Origin: an uncultured Acetatifactor sp.
GTDB lineage: Bacteria; Bacillota; Clostridia; Lachnospirales; Lachnospiraceae
Assembly (NCBI GenBank): GCA_910585015.1
Contig: CAJUCT010000008.1
Span: forward strand, 37,232-101,231
Direction: 5' to 3'
Length of the DNA: 64,000 bases
Shown here: one piece after another, positions 42,601 to 50,460 of the stretch
Layout: each line of letters starts with the position of its first letter
Position numbering within the stretch: the stretch's first letter is position 1
Made by a program: the position numbers and the translations under genes
The notes under the pieces: model-generated
The model's input: the letters and a program-made list of their open reading frames with translations, nothing else
Databases searched by the model: none
Told to the model about the DNA's origin: nothing

Positions 42601-43221
42601 GGTATGCGTCAGCACGGGCATATGGAGGCGGTGGGCTATGACCTGTACTGCAAGATGCTGAACGAAGCGGTGCAACGGCGGAAAGGGATCGCCACGGCAG
42701 CGGATTTTGCCACGGTGGTGGATCTGGATGTGGACGCTTTTATACCGCCGGAATATATTGTCAACGAGGTGCAGAAGCTGGATATCTACAAGCGAATAGC
42801 GGGCATCGAGAATATCCGGGAGCGGGACGACATGCGTGACGAGCTGCTGGACCGCTTCGGGGAGGTTCCCACCTCCGTGGAGAATCTGCTGCGGATATCC
42901 CTGATCCGGGTGGCGGCCCACAGACTTTACATGACGGAACTGAAGGGAAAAAATGAGCGGATCATCTTTACTTTCCGGCCTGATGCCCCCATTGCGCCGG
43001 AGCGGATTCCCGGCTTTTTGAAGCCTTACGGAGACAGGCTGCGCTTCACGGCCTACGGCAATCCCTTTTTTACCTATAAATATAAGAAATGCAATGTCAT
43101 TGAGAAGGATGCCCAGAACCTGCTCTCGGACACGGAACAGCTGCTTGTGGCCATGGAAGTGCTGTTGGATGAAAATCATGTGGGCGATAAGCTTGGAACT
43201 GACGTTCCAAATACTGATTAA
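39619..43221 (+). CDS. mfd: Transcription-repair coupling factor Mfd
   Basis: Removes stalled RNA polymerase and recruits UvrA. The 1200-aa protein has the UvrB-like N-terminus (SGQFSIRGGIIDIYDL), an RNA-polymerase-interaction domain with VVHETHGLGIYRG, helicase motor motifs GDVGYGKTEIAIRAAF, LIIDEEQRFG and TATPIPRTLHMSLIG, the RGRVGRSSRTAYAFL region and the C-terminal D7 domain. The start follows GGGGAGGTAGAAGG. The final KLGTDVPNTD and stop are encoded by a truncated family B repeat, an extension or replacement of the normal tail. Confidence 0.97.
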   Translation: MQALLAPLRDLAEYDQIREDIRRGRTPVALSGCVDSQKLHMIYGLSDGLRCKVIVTYSDLKARELYEEYRFYDRNTLLYPAKDLIFFQADIHGNQLTRERVRVLRRIAEGKPLTLITTFAALMTPQVQWDPQKDILAVENGGTLDEAALARRLVDLGYEKTAQVEGSGQFSIRGGIIDIYDLTEENPYRIELWGDQVESIRSFDVLSQRSIEKLESVTIYPAAEFVMDRERLEAGVKRIEEEAAAQEKKLRDAFETEAAHRIHTQIGELKEQLLEFQAKVNLESYIHYFFQETLTLPELLQKLDESREMKRVHPNLIFYMDEPVRIAEHADAVELEFRESMGQRAQKGYVLPGQMDILYGREQVMAKCLKSAVVSLATMDGKNNLLKPSSRVMVSARSVSPYNNSFEALVKDLTRYRRQGYRVLLLSGSRTRAKRLAEDLREYELTAVYTEDPFREVQPGEVVTYYGHVNKGFEYPLIKYVVIAESDIFGAEKKKKKKKLYQGQKINDFHELKVGDYVVHETHGLGIYRGIEKVEVEKVVKDYIKIEYRDGGNLYVLATGLDVIQKYASAEGGKPKLNKLGTKEWDRTKSKVRTAVDQVAGDLVELYALRQQSQGYQYGRDTVWQREFEEMFPFEETEDQLAAIADTKADMESGKIMDRLICGDVGYGKTEIAIRAAFKAVQEGKQVVYLVPTTILAQQHYNTFTQRMKDFPVRVELLSRFRTPGEIKKSVADLQKGLVDIVIGTHRVLSEDVKFKDLGLLIIDEEQRFGVAHKEKIKKLKENVDVLTLTATPIPRTLHMSLIGIRDMSVLEEAPDERLPIQTYVLEYNEQMVREAIVRELARGGQVFYVYNRVNNIADIASGIAALVPEATVAYAHGQMKEHELEKIMVDFIAGDIDVLVSTTIIETGLDISNVNTMIIHDSDNLGLSQLYQLRGRVGRSSRTAYAFLMYKRDKMLKEVAEKRLAAIREFTDLGSGFKIAMRDLEIRGAGNLLGMRQHGHMEAVGYDLYCKMLNEAVQRRKGIATAADFATVVDLDVDAFIPPEYIVNEVQKLDIYKRIAGIENIRERDDMRDELLDRFGEVPTSVENLLRISLIRVAAHRLYMTELKGKNERIIFTFRPDAPIAPERIPGFLKPYGDRLRFTAYGNPFFTYKYKKCNVIEKDAQNLLSDTEQLLVAMEVLLDENHVGDKLGTDVPNTD

Positions 43222-43247
43222 TGCAGTATCGCAGGTAAGAGGAAACC
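43192..43247 (+). repeat. Truncated family B element at the 3' end of mfd
   Basis: CTTGGAACTGACGTTCCAAA, TACTGATTAATGCAGTATCGCAGG matches unit 1 at 17.1 kb over about 45 nt. It then jumps to TAAGAGGAAACC and lacks the second hairpin. It provides the last ten mfd codons and its stop. No recognisable gene starts from the ATG that follows. Confidence 0.75.
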
Positions 43248-43368
43248 ATGGGGAGAGGTGCGCCAAGATGCACGAAATTACGTTGTAATGAATCTGTGTT
43301 TATCTTTACCGCACCGTGAAAGTGTGCTAAAATGAATCTATCATCCTTTTAGGAAAGAAAGGCAGGGT

Positions 43369-44397
43369 ATGCGTATGAAGAAAGATTTTGATCTGTTGTC
43401 ACTGGGTGAGTTGATGCTGCGTCTGTCGCCGCCGGATAATGAGAGAATTACCAGAGGGGACACGCTGGGCAAGCAGGCGGGAGGAGCGGAACTAAATGCT
43501 ATCACCGGTGCTGCCATGCTGGGCCTGCGCTGCGGCATTATCTCCAAGCTGCCAGCCAACGATCTGGGCACATATATTAAGAACCGTGTCCGTCTCTGCG
43601 GGGTCAGCGATGACTATTTGGTTTATGATCAGGACCAGGACGCGCGTCTGGGGGTATATTACTATGAGAGCGGCGCCTATCCCCGCAAGCCCAGGATCGT
43701 CTATGACAGGAAGAATACCTCCGTCAACAAGCTGACAGTCGCGGATTATGACGACAGTCTTTATCAGGCCACCCGGTGTTTCCACACCAGCGGCATTACG
43801 CTGGCCTTAAGTCCCCAGCTGCGGGAGACCACCATAGAGATGATCCGGCGGTTCAAGGCACAGGGGACGCTGATTTCCTTTGATGTAAATTTCAGAGGCA
43901 ACCTGTGGACCGGGGCGGAGGCCAAGGAATGCATCGAGGGCATCCTGCCCTATGTGGATGTGTTTTTCTGTTCGGAGGATACAGCGAGGCTGACATTCCT
44001 GAAGGAGGGCAATGCCAGAGATATCATGAAGAGCTTTACCCAGGAGTATCCCATATCCATTGTGGCCTCCACCCAGAGGATAGTACATAGCCCCAAGCGC
44101 CATACTTTTGGATCTATCATCTACAGCGCCAAGGACGACACCTATTATGAGGAACAGCCCTATGCGGACATTGAAGTGGTGGATCGGATCGGCAGCGGTG
44201 ACGCCTATATTTCCGGTGTGCTCTACGGCCTGCTGTCCAAGGAGGGAGACTACCAGAGAGCCCTGGAGTACGGCAATGCCACCAGCGCGCTGAAAAATAC
44301 GATTCCCGGCGATCTGCTGTCCACGGACTTAAAGGAGATTGACGGCATCATCAAGGAGCATAAGTCCACCGGCCGGGTGGCGGAGATGGACCGGTAA
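43369..44397 (+). CDS. PfkB family sugar kinase (KdgK-like)
   Basis: A ribokinase-type kinase of 342 aa with the substrate-site start SLGELMLRLSPP and GGAELNAITGAAMLG (PfkB signature 1). The anion-hole motif near the end is DRIGSGDAYISGVLYG; the third base residue is Ser where GAGD is usual. It resembles 2-keto-3-deoxygluconate kinases, but the substrate is not certain. A promoter TTTACC-17-TAAAAT precedes it. No uronate genes are nearby. Confidence 0.85.
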   Translation: MRMKKDFDLLSLGELMLRLSPPDNERITRGDTLGKQAGGAELNAITGAAMLGLRCGIISKLPANDLGTYIKNRVRLCGVSDDYLVYDQDQDARLGVYYYESGAYPRKPRIVYDRKNTSVNKLTVADYDDSLYQATRCFHTSGITLALSPQLRETTIEMIRRFKAQGTLISFDVNFRGNLWTGAEAKECIEGILPYVDVFFCSEDTARLTFLKEGNARDIMKSFTQEYPISIVASTQRIVHSPKRHTFGSIIYSAKDDTYYEEQPYADIEVVDRIGSGDAYISGVLYGLLSKEGDYQRALEYGNATSALKNTIPGDLLSTDLKEIDGIIKEHKSTGRVAEMDR

Positions 44398-44425
44398 GGG
44401 AAGCTCTTAAAATTTTATAAAGATA

Positions 44426-44454
44426 TTGCGAATCGGCGTATTATGTGTGATAAT
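44426..44454 (+). promoter_or_regulatory. Promoter of xpaC-telA
   Basis: TTGCGA and GATAAT with a 17-nt spacer, 95 nt before the xpaC start codon. Confidence 0.5.
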
Positions 44455-44548
44455 GGGCGTAAAGGTTTTAGTTATCGCAGGCACAGCCCGTATTATGCGG
44501 GGAAAAGGTAAGTTAGAAGCAGACCGGTATGGATGAGGTTTGAAGTTA

Positions 44549-45946
44549 ATGAGTGAGAATATAGGCAACAACGCACTGGGTGAGCAATTCCGTGACGCTT
44601 TGACGGAGGGGCTTAACAGCGGCGATTTTAAAAATCTGAATGAATTGGTGGGCCAGACGGTGAACAATGCCATCCGCGAGGCAAACTATACTTTCCTGGG
44701 GGGCAGCCCCGAGGGGACGGAGCGGGTAAACAACCAGAAGGAGCAGATGAAACAGAACTGGGAGAACTGGAAGCGGCAACACGAGCATTTCAGCGCCAGC
44801 TGGAGCACCAGGGGACAGACAGGACAGCAGCCGGGCCAAGTACCTCCCCAGGGAAATATGGTTTCCCAGGGAAGCCAGAATGGTCAGCCGGGTCAGCCGG
44901 GAAGGGGTTTTTTCGGCGGTCAGGGCGGCGCCGGCAATATGCCCTATGGCCGGCCCATGACGCGTCCGGGACCGCTGGTTAAGACCAAGCGTGTGGGCAA
45001 TGTGGCCGGTGTTTTATATAAGGTATTCGGCGGTATCGGCATGGGATTCGGAAGTATGATTCTGCTGGCTGCGCTGCTTGCCGGGGCAGTTCCCGGGATG
45101 ATGACGGGAGCGATAATCACGCTGTTCTTCTTTGGCATGATCCAGCTTGGAAGTTCCAAACACCACCGCCTGAAGCGGGCGGATCGCTATATCCAACTGT
45201 GCGGCAGCAGGATGTATGCCGAGATTGCCCAGCTGGCGGCGGCCACCCAGAACAGCAAGGGCTATGTGCTTCGGGATGTAAAACGGATGCTGCGGCTGGG
45301 GATTTTCCCTCATGGACATTTGGACGACAAGGGAACTACCCTTATGCTCAACGATGTGATTTACAAACAGTATCAGGATGCTGAACGGGCGCGCCAGTTC
45401 AGGGAGCGGGAGGCTTTGCCGCCGCCCCAGGAGCGGCCGCTGACCCCCGGGGAGATGGTGGAGAAAGAGCAGCAGGCCCGTATGCAGGAGTTGAACCAGA
45501 TGGTGGCAGAGGGTATGGAATGTATCCGCAAACTGCGGGATATGAATGACGCCATCGAGGGGGAAGTGATCTCGACCAAGCTGTACCGGCTGGAGAACCT
45601 GCTGAAAGAGATTTTTGACAAGGTGAGGGAGTATCCGGATCAGATGTCCCAGATGCACAAGCTGATGGACTATTATCTTCCCACTACACTGAAGCTGGTA
45701 GAGGCATACAGGGAGTTTGGCGAGGTCAGCGTACCGGGGGAGGACATCCTTTCCGCCAAGGCCCAGATTGAGAAGACGCTGGATACTATCAATGCGGCGT
45801 TCACCGAACTGCTCAACAACCTGTTCCGCAACCGTGTATATGATGTGACCACGGATGCCCAGGTGCTGGAGACCATGCTTGCCCAGGAGGGCTTGACCAA
45901 GGAGAGCATCAGCAAAGAACTGGAATATGCCAAGTTGGAACAGTGA
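44549..45946 (+). CDS. xpaC: XpaC-like membrane protein
   Basis: The 465-aa protein has a Gln/Gly-rich linker (about 90-150), two membrane helices (about 160-205) and the XpaC family C-terminal helical domain (LRDVKRMLRLGIFPHG, YLPTTLKLVEAYREF). XpaC was named after X-phosphate hydrolysis; its real role is unclear, but it is regularly paired with TelA. A small hairpin (GCCGC/GCGGC) lies between the two genes. Confidence 0.85.
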   Translation: MSENIGNNALGEQFRDALTEGLNSGDFKNLNELVGQTVNNAIREANYTFLGGSPEGTERVNNQKEQMKQNWENWKRQHEHFSASWSTRGQTGQQPGQVPPQGNMVSQGSQNGQPGQPGRGFFGGQGGAGNMPYGRPMTRPGPLVKTKRVGNVAGVLYKVFGGIGMGFGSMILLAALLAGAVPGMMTGAIITLFFFGMIQLGSSKHHRLKRADRYIQLCGSRMYAEIAQLAAATQNSKGYVLRDVKRMLRLGIFPHGHLDDKGTTLMLNDVIYKQYQDAERARQFREREALPPPQERPLTPGEMVEKEQQARMQELNQMVAEGMECIRKLRDMNDAIEGEVISTKLYRLENLLKEIFDKVREYPDQMSQMHKLMDYYLPTTLKLVEAYREFGEVSVPGEDILSAKAQIEKTLDTINAAFTELLNNLFRNRVYDVTTDAQVLETMLAQEGLTKESISKELEYAKLEQ

Positions 45947-46017
45947 GAATCTGCGCAGGGCACAGATTTTGACCGATAAAGAAAGAGCCGCCCGAGCGGC
46001 AGAATGAGAGGAAGAAA

Positions 46018-47187
46018 ATGAGTGATTTGGATACTATGTTAAAACAGGCTCCCACCTTGACGCTGGAGCCTTTTGGGACGCCAAAGCAGGAGATGGCTCC
46101 CATGAGTGATGCCCAGGTGGCAGAGGCGGTTAAGGAACAGATGAATGTGGAACTGACTCCCGAGGAGCAAAAGATGGTGGATGATTTCGCCGAGCAGATT
46201 GACCTGCACAATACCCAGCTGATCCTGCAATATGGTGCGGGAAGCCAGAAGAAGATTGCGGATTTCTCCGAGAATGCCCTGGGCAGTGTGCGCACCAAGG
46301 ATCTGGGGGAGATTGGCCAGCTGCTGACGGACGTGGTAGGCGAGTTGCGTTCCTTTGAAGAGGAAGAGGAAGAGAAGGGTTTTCTGGGTATCTTTAAGAA
46401 GACCGGCAACAAGCTGTCCAATATGAAGGCAAAGTATGACAAGGCGGAGGTCAATATCAACAAGGTGTGCAAGGTCATGGAAGAGCACCAGATCACGCTG
46501 CTGAAGGATGTGGCCATGCTGGACAAGATGTATGAACTGAACCTGAACTATTTTAAGGAATTGTCCATGTATATACTGGCCGGCAAGAAGAAGCTGGAGC
46601 AGGCCCGCAACGTGGAACTGAAGGAACTGGTGGCCAAGGCGGAGCAGAGCGGATTGCCGGAGGATGCCCAGAAGGCCAAGGATTTCTCCAGCATGTGCGA
46701 GCGTTTTGAGAAGAAACTCTATGACCTGGAGTTGACCAGAACCATCTCACTGCAGATGGCGCCTCAGATTCGTCTGATCCAGAGCAATGACACCATTATG
46801 TCCGAGAAGATTCAGTCCACTCTGGTGAATACCATTCCTCTGTGGAAGAGCCAGATGGTGATTGCCATCGGCCTGGATCACTCTGCGGACGCTGCCAAGG
46901 CCCAGAGGGAAGTCAGCAACGTAACCAACGAGTTGCTGAGGAAGAACGCGGAGGCGTTGAAAATCGCCACAGTGGAAACAGCCAAAGAGGCGGAGCGGGG
47001 TATCGTGGATATCGAGACATTGACAGCCACCAACCAGACCCTGATCAGCACCCTGGACGAGGTGAGGAAGATTCAGGATGAAGGACGCCAGAAGCGTCAG
47101 AGCGCAGAAATCGAGTTACAGCGTATTGAAAATGAGATGCGCAGTAAGTTGCTGGAAATGAGCCGTCAGGATCAGCCAGGGGCGTAA
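46018..47187 (+). CDS. telA: TelA-like toxic anion resistance protein
   Basis: The 389-aa, mostly helical cytoplasmic protein matches the TelA family: KKIADFSENALGSVRTKDLGEIGQLL, AGKKKLEQARN, then MAPQIRLIQSNDTIMSEKIQ and TIPLWKSQMVIAIG. The family is linked to tellurite and envelope-stress resistance; the mechanism is unknown. It ends the xpaC-telA operon; a terminator follows. Confidence 0.93.
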   Translation: MSDLDTMLKQAPTLTLEPFGTPKQEMAPMSDAQVAEAVKEQMNVELTPEEQKMVDDFAEQIDLHNTQLILQYGAGSQKKIADFSENALGSVRTKDLGEIGQLLTDVVGELRSFEEEEEEKGFLGIFKKTGNKLSNMKAKYDKAEVNINKVCKVMEEHQITLLKDVAMLDKMYELNLNYFKELSMYILAGKKKLEQARNVELKELVAKAEQSGLPEDAQKAKDFSSMCERFEKKLYDLELTRTISLQMAPQIRLIQSNDTIMSEKIQSTLVNTIPLWKSQMVIAIGLDHSADAAKAQREVSNVTNELLRKNAEALKIATVETAKEAERGIVDIETLTATNQTLISTLDEVRKIQDEGRQKRQSAEIELQRIENEMRSKLLEMSRQDQPGA

Positions 47188-47238
47188 ATTGGATGCTGCG
47201 TACTCAAATCTTTTGCGCGGCGGATGCATATAGACACA

Positions 47239-47273
47239 TAAAATGGGACCTTTTAAGAGGTCTCATTTTATTG
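47239..47273 (+). terminator. Terminator after telA
   Basis: TAAAATGGGACC, TTTTAAGA, GGTCTCATTTTA: a 12-bp stem with one G-U pair, the T-run forming part of the second arm. Confidence 0.75.
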
Positions 47274-47608
47274 TAGATACTTCACTCTTGGGCACGGGAA
47301 AGGCCCGGATGAGAGATATGGTTCTGCTGGCCTTTGAGGGAGACGTGTCGTGGCAGTTGAGCGACAGCGTAAACTCGGAAAGCATTATGAAAATTGAGGC
47401 GTAAGAGGGGAAAAGGGTAAAGATTTCCGTTGGTAAAGCCTGTAGGGATTCGTTCCATACGGTTTGCGGTGATATTATGTTGACTTCCTACATTAAAGCA
47501 AGTATGATAAGAACATAAGAGACAGCGTTATATCTTACCAGAAAAGAGGCGGTTGCTTCATTATAATTGCCTGCGAATGACTGTTTGGAAAAGGGGCATG
47601 GACGATAA

Positions 47609-47680
47609 ATGTATGATTTTGAAAAGAAGCGGCTTCCCATCGGAATCGAGAACCTTGAGGAGATGCGCAAACTCACATAA
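47609..47680 (+). pseudogene. 5' fragment of an AAA-ATPase-like/PD-(D/E)XK family gene
   Basis: Encodes MYDFEKKRLPIGIENLEEMR then KLT and a stop. The segment LPIGIENFEEMR is the characteristic start of the AAA_ATPase-like (DUF1703-associated) proteins that are abundant in Lachnospiraceae, where it is normally followed by a FYYVDKT segment. Here the rest is missing, so it is a truncated remnant. Confidence 0.55.
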
Positions 47681-47772
47681 AAAGGGCGGGACTGGAAAAC
47701 GGAAACAAATGTTATTTACAGTGTAAAACAAAAGATAGGGTAAGGAAATAAGCAAAACTATAAATAAGAGAG

Positions 47773-47822
47773 AGCAACATTCAGTTTTAAGGGATACCTA
47801 AAATGAGTGTTGCTTTTTTTTC
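47773..47822 (+). terminator. Strong terminator upstream of the conflict operon
   Basis: AGCAACATTCAGTTTTA pairs with TAAAATGAGTGTTGCT (one bulge, one mismatch) and is followed by nine T. It would insulate the next operon from readthrough. Confidence 0.85.
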
Positions 47823-48076
47823 TAATAACATATATAATCTAGAATTACAATATGTAGAAAAGAAATTAATCTTAATTATACTATTTAACTCTATAAATAT
47901 AAACGGTTCTGAAAGAGGTTAATTTCGTATTTGGCAATAATCAAGTGATATTACATGGGATGTAAATGGCAGGCGAAAGCCGATTGGAATGTGACCGACG
48001 TGTAAGATATACTGTCTGACTGCAGGGATCAGCGGAGTGATTTTATCGGGTTGGGCTTATGGAAAGGATAATACGG

Positions 48077-49672
48077 ATGATGACAGAGTTTGAGCATGAT
48101 GCCACGCCTACATGGAGTGGATTTATATATCAGGGCCATGTGGCAATGTATTTAGCGGTACGGAAGATCTGTGAATTGTTGGAGTCACCGCATCCTATGG
48201 AAGTACAGGAAATTGCCGCATCGTTTAGGCTGGAAGTGGAAAATTGGGAAGATGTGGCTATTTTCAGCGAGGATAAACAGGGAAAACATTATAAATCAAT
48301 ACATCAGGTCAAAAACAGGCGGGAAAATAATATTGGAGCCTACAAGGATCCGATTGTGCAATTACTGTTAGAAAAGAGTAAGATGGGGGAATTGGCGTTG
48401 GGAACGCCAGAAGCATATTTACATACAAGCGCCATAATCAATGAAAGTGAAACAGTAATCAAACAGTCTCTGCAAGACTGGAATCATCGAGTCCTGGATT
48501 TTTATAATAGTCTGGCGGATCTCAAAGATCAAGAGATAGAGGAAAGTGAGAAGAATGAATTCCAACAAAGGGTGAGTGCTGCGATAGAGGAGGAACCTAT
48601 AGGACTTAACAGGAAAAAATATTCGAGTTTACTAAAAAATATAAAGAGTTGCATTGAAAGCGACCAAGGGATATATGAATTAAAACAAAATATAGAAAAA
48701 TTGTGGTTATATCTGAAAAACGAGTTGGCAGTCGGAAGTATGGGTGCAGACGCAAAGATTTATACTTATGATGACGGGGCTGCTGGTGGCAACGCGGAGC
48801 AGATTTTTGATAAGATAGTTGGACAGGTAAAACGATACAAAGAGATCACGAATAGTCCCGATCGATTGACAGAGGAACAATACGTGTACATAGCAGATAA
48901 GCTGCTGGAATATATGAGAAATTTTATTTCCAATAGGCATAACTTAATGCACAAAAAGGAGGAGTATCCTAAAGAGTTTTTATTTTCAGAAGTGATAAGT
49001 ATTTTGGATAATTGTGTACAATTTATTGAAAAAAAAGCTAATGTAATGGCTCTCAGAAGAAGATATGATGAGGTGATGTCTCAATATTGCAGAGTGATTT
49101 GTAAAAATAAGTGTGAAGAGGAGAACGGTTGTGAATGCAGACTGCTGTACCCGGAATATGGAATAACGGATTTGGATGAAGAAAGCTTTATAAGGATGTG
49201 CTTTGGCTATAATCCGGACTGCGATACGGGGATAGAGGATCGCATGTGTATAGGAAAACTGCTTAACAGCGATGGGCTACAGAATTCCGTTTTTAAAGTA
49301 TTAAAAGAGTGTTCGCAAGAATTCTTCAGGCAGGAAAAGGACAAAACAAGAGTCGTGATTAATGATAAAAATAAAAATGCGTTTCTGACGGCAATTTCAA
49401 AGGGAAATGCCGATGCGGTAATAGAAGATATTGTAAAAGGAATCAATAAAAATTCTTCCATGGTGAGCCCTGTCTTTGAGGCGGATGAATTGATTACAGA
49501 CCGACTGCATTCAACCGACGAAGAAATGTGGGATAGCAACTTTTGTTATATAACGGAAAGATATTTGAGCGCAAAAGCGAAGGAGAATAGCGACAATATC
49601 CAGAAAAGTATTTGCGCTCCCAAGAAACCTACATTTGTCACTGCGGGGGAAGTGATGGCGAGGCTGCAATAA
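48077..49672 (+). CDS. Predicted effector of an ABC-three-component-like system (nuclease-type N-terminus)
   Basis: The 531-aa protein begins with TWSGFIYQGHVAMYLAV, a start often seen in DUF4297/restriction-endonuclease-like domains. RLEVENWEDVAIF and YKSIHQVKN follow (Glu55, Glu58-Asp59, Gln77, Lys79), consistent with a PD-(D/E)xK site of the E...QxK form. The middle is helical. Near 345-410 there is a Cys-rich patch (CRVICKNKCEEENGCECR, CFGYNPDCDTG) that may bind metal. The C-terminal part is unassigned. The AT-rich composition differs from neighbours. First gene of the operon; the ATG at 48077 is chosen for AAAGGA 9 nt upstream. Nuclease activity is inference. Confidence 0.65.
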   Translation: MMTEFEHDATPTWSGFIYQGHVAMYLAVRKICELLESPHPMEVQEIAASFRLEVENWEDVAIFSEDKQGKHYKSIHQVKNRRENNIGAYKDPIVQLLLEKSKMGELALGTPEAYLHTSAIINESETVIKQSLQDWNHRVLDFYNSLADLKDQEIEESEKNEFQQRVSAAIEEEPIGLNRKKYSSLLKNIKSCIESDQGIYELKQNIEKLWLYLKNELAVGSMGADAKIYTYDDGAAGGNAEQIFDKIVGQVKRYKEITNSPDRLTEEQYVYIADKLLEYMRNFISNRHNLMHKKEEYPKEFLFSEVISILDNCVQFIEKKANVMALRRRYDEVMSQYCRVICKNKCEEENGCECRLLYPEYGITDLDEESFIRMCFGYNPDCDTGIEDRMCIGKLLNSDGLQNSVFKVLKECSQEFFRQEKDKTRVVINDKNKNAFLTAISKGNADAVIEDIVKGINKNSSMVSPVFEADELITDRLHSTDEEMWDSNFCYITERYLSAKAKENSDNIQKSICAPKKPTFVTAGEVMARLQ

Positions 49673-49707
49673 GTCTGGCAATTTTCTAAAGAAGAGGAGA
49701 GAAAGGT

Positions 49708-50460
49708 ATGCGTGAGTTTATCAGATCAATTGCAGGGGATAGCTGTTGGGATTTTTCTTATAAAGAGTACAATTTCCTTTTTGCTGAGCAAAAGTATCAA
49801 TCTTATTATCTGTTCTATTTTCCCTCTGATAGAGATCAATTATTGAAACTGAAGAAGGAGGCCGGAGATATTTTTCGGGCTATAAAAGAAAGTAAAAGAT
49901 ATCATTCAGATATGGATAAAAACATAACCTGTATTCTGTGTCTGGAGGTAGATAATCATGCGTATTATGAAGCAAGCGCATCCGGAAAAGTCAGTGATTT
50001 GGGTAAGATCATTTGCCTTGTAGAGGAAGATTTGAACTATTTTAAGAAGAATGTGCTTTTATACACAAAAGAGATGGACGAGTTCTCACAAGAGCATATA
50101 GGGTGTTTGAAATCTCTTTGTCAGGAATATTTTACAGAAGAGAATTTCCAGTCCTATAAAAAATCGTATGGTGATAATATTGAATATGACTTTTTAATTA
50201 ATCTGTTTATTAAAATTCCATTTCTTAGTTTTGAGGGATATCAGCCTGGAAACCGCAAAGAATATCAATCTATGGAGGCATTTATTAAGGCCAGACTGAC
50301 AGAAAAAGAACTCAATCTGAAGCTTATAGAAGAAATATGTATTCATCTTGAGGAGAATTTACAGGATGATGATGCTTTATTTGAGTATCTTGATGCAATG
50401 GTGAAAGAGCAGATAAATGAAGCAGGTATGACAAAGGAGGAACAGATTCATGAGGATTAA
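49708..50460 (+). CDS. Middle component of the ABC-three-component-like system
   Basis: The 250-aa protein has no recognised domain. It contains alpha/beta segments (YNFLFAEQKYQSYYLFYFPS, DKNITCILCLEVDNH) and a helical C-terminus with many acidic residues (LEENLQDDDALFEYLDAMV). In ABC-three-component systems a small middle protein is encoded between effector and ATPase and is thought to connect them; size and gene order fit. GAGGAGAGAAAGG precedes the ATG. Its last codons overlap the ATPase gene by 11 nt. Confidence 0.6.
   Translation: MREFIRSIAGDSCWDFSYKEYNFLFAEQKYQSYYLFYFPSDRDQLLKLKKEAGDIFRAIKESKRYHSDMDKNITCILCLEVDNHAYYEASASGKVSDLGKIICLVEEDLNYFKKNVLLYTKEMDEFSQEHIGCLKSLCQEYFTEENFQSYKKSYGDNIEYDFLINLFIKIPFLSFEGYQPGNRKEYQSMEAFIKARLTEKELNLKLIEEICIHLEENLQDDDALFEYLDAMVKEQINEAGMTKEEQIHED

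Larger units (their letters stand above)
47274..48076 (+). other. Gene-poor, AT-rich stretch with gene remnants before the conflict operon
   Basis: A reading frame with codon-like composition (from about 47274 to a stop at 47404, ending LSDSVNSESIMKIEA) lacks any start and looks like the 3' end of a lost gene. A second remnant is at 47609-47680 and a strong terminator at 47773. From 47830 the sequence is very AT-rich and probably holds the promoter of the conflict operon; I could not place one box with confidence. Confidence 0.5.

Noticed and set aside
43248..43320. Small ORF starting after the truncated family B repeat
   Set aside because: It encodes only a short Cys/Arg-rich peptide with no family and runs into the promoter of the sugar kinase.
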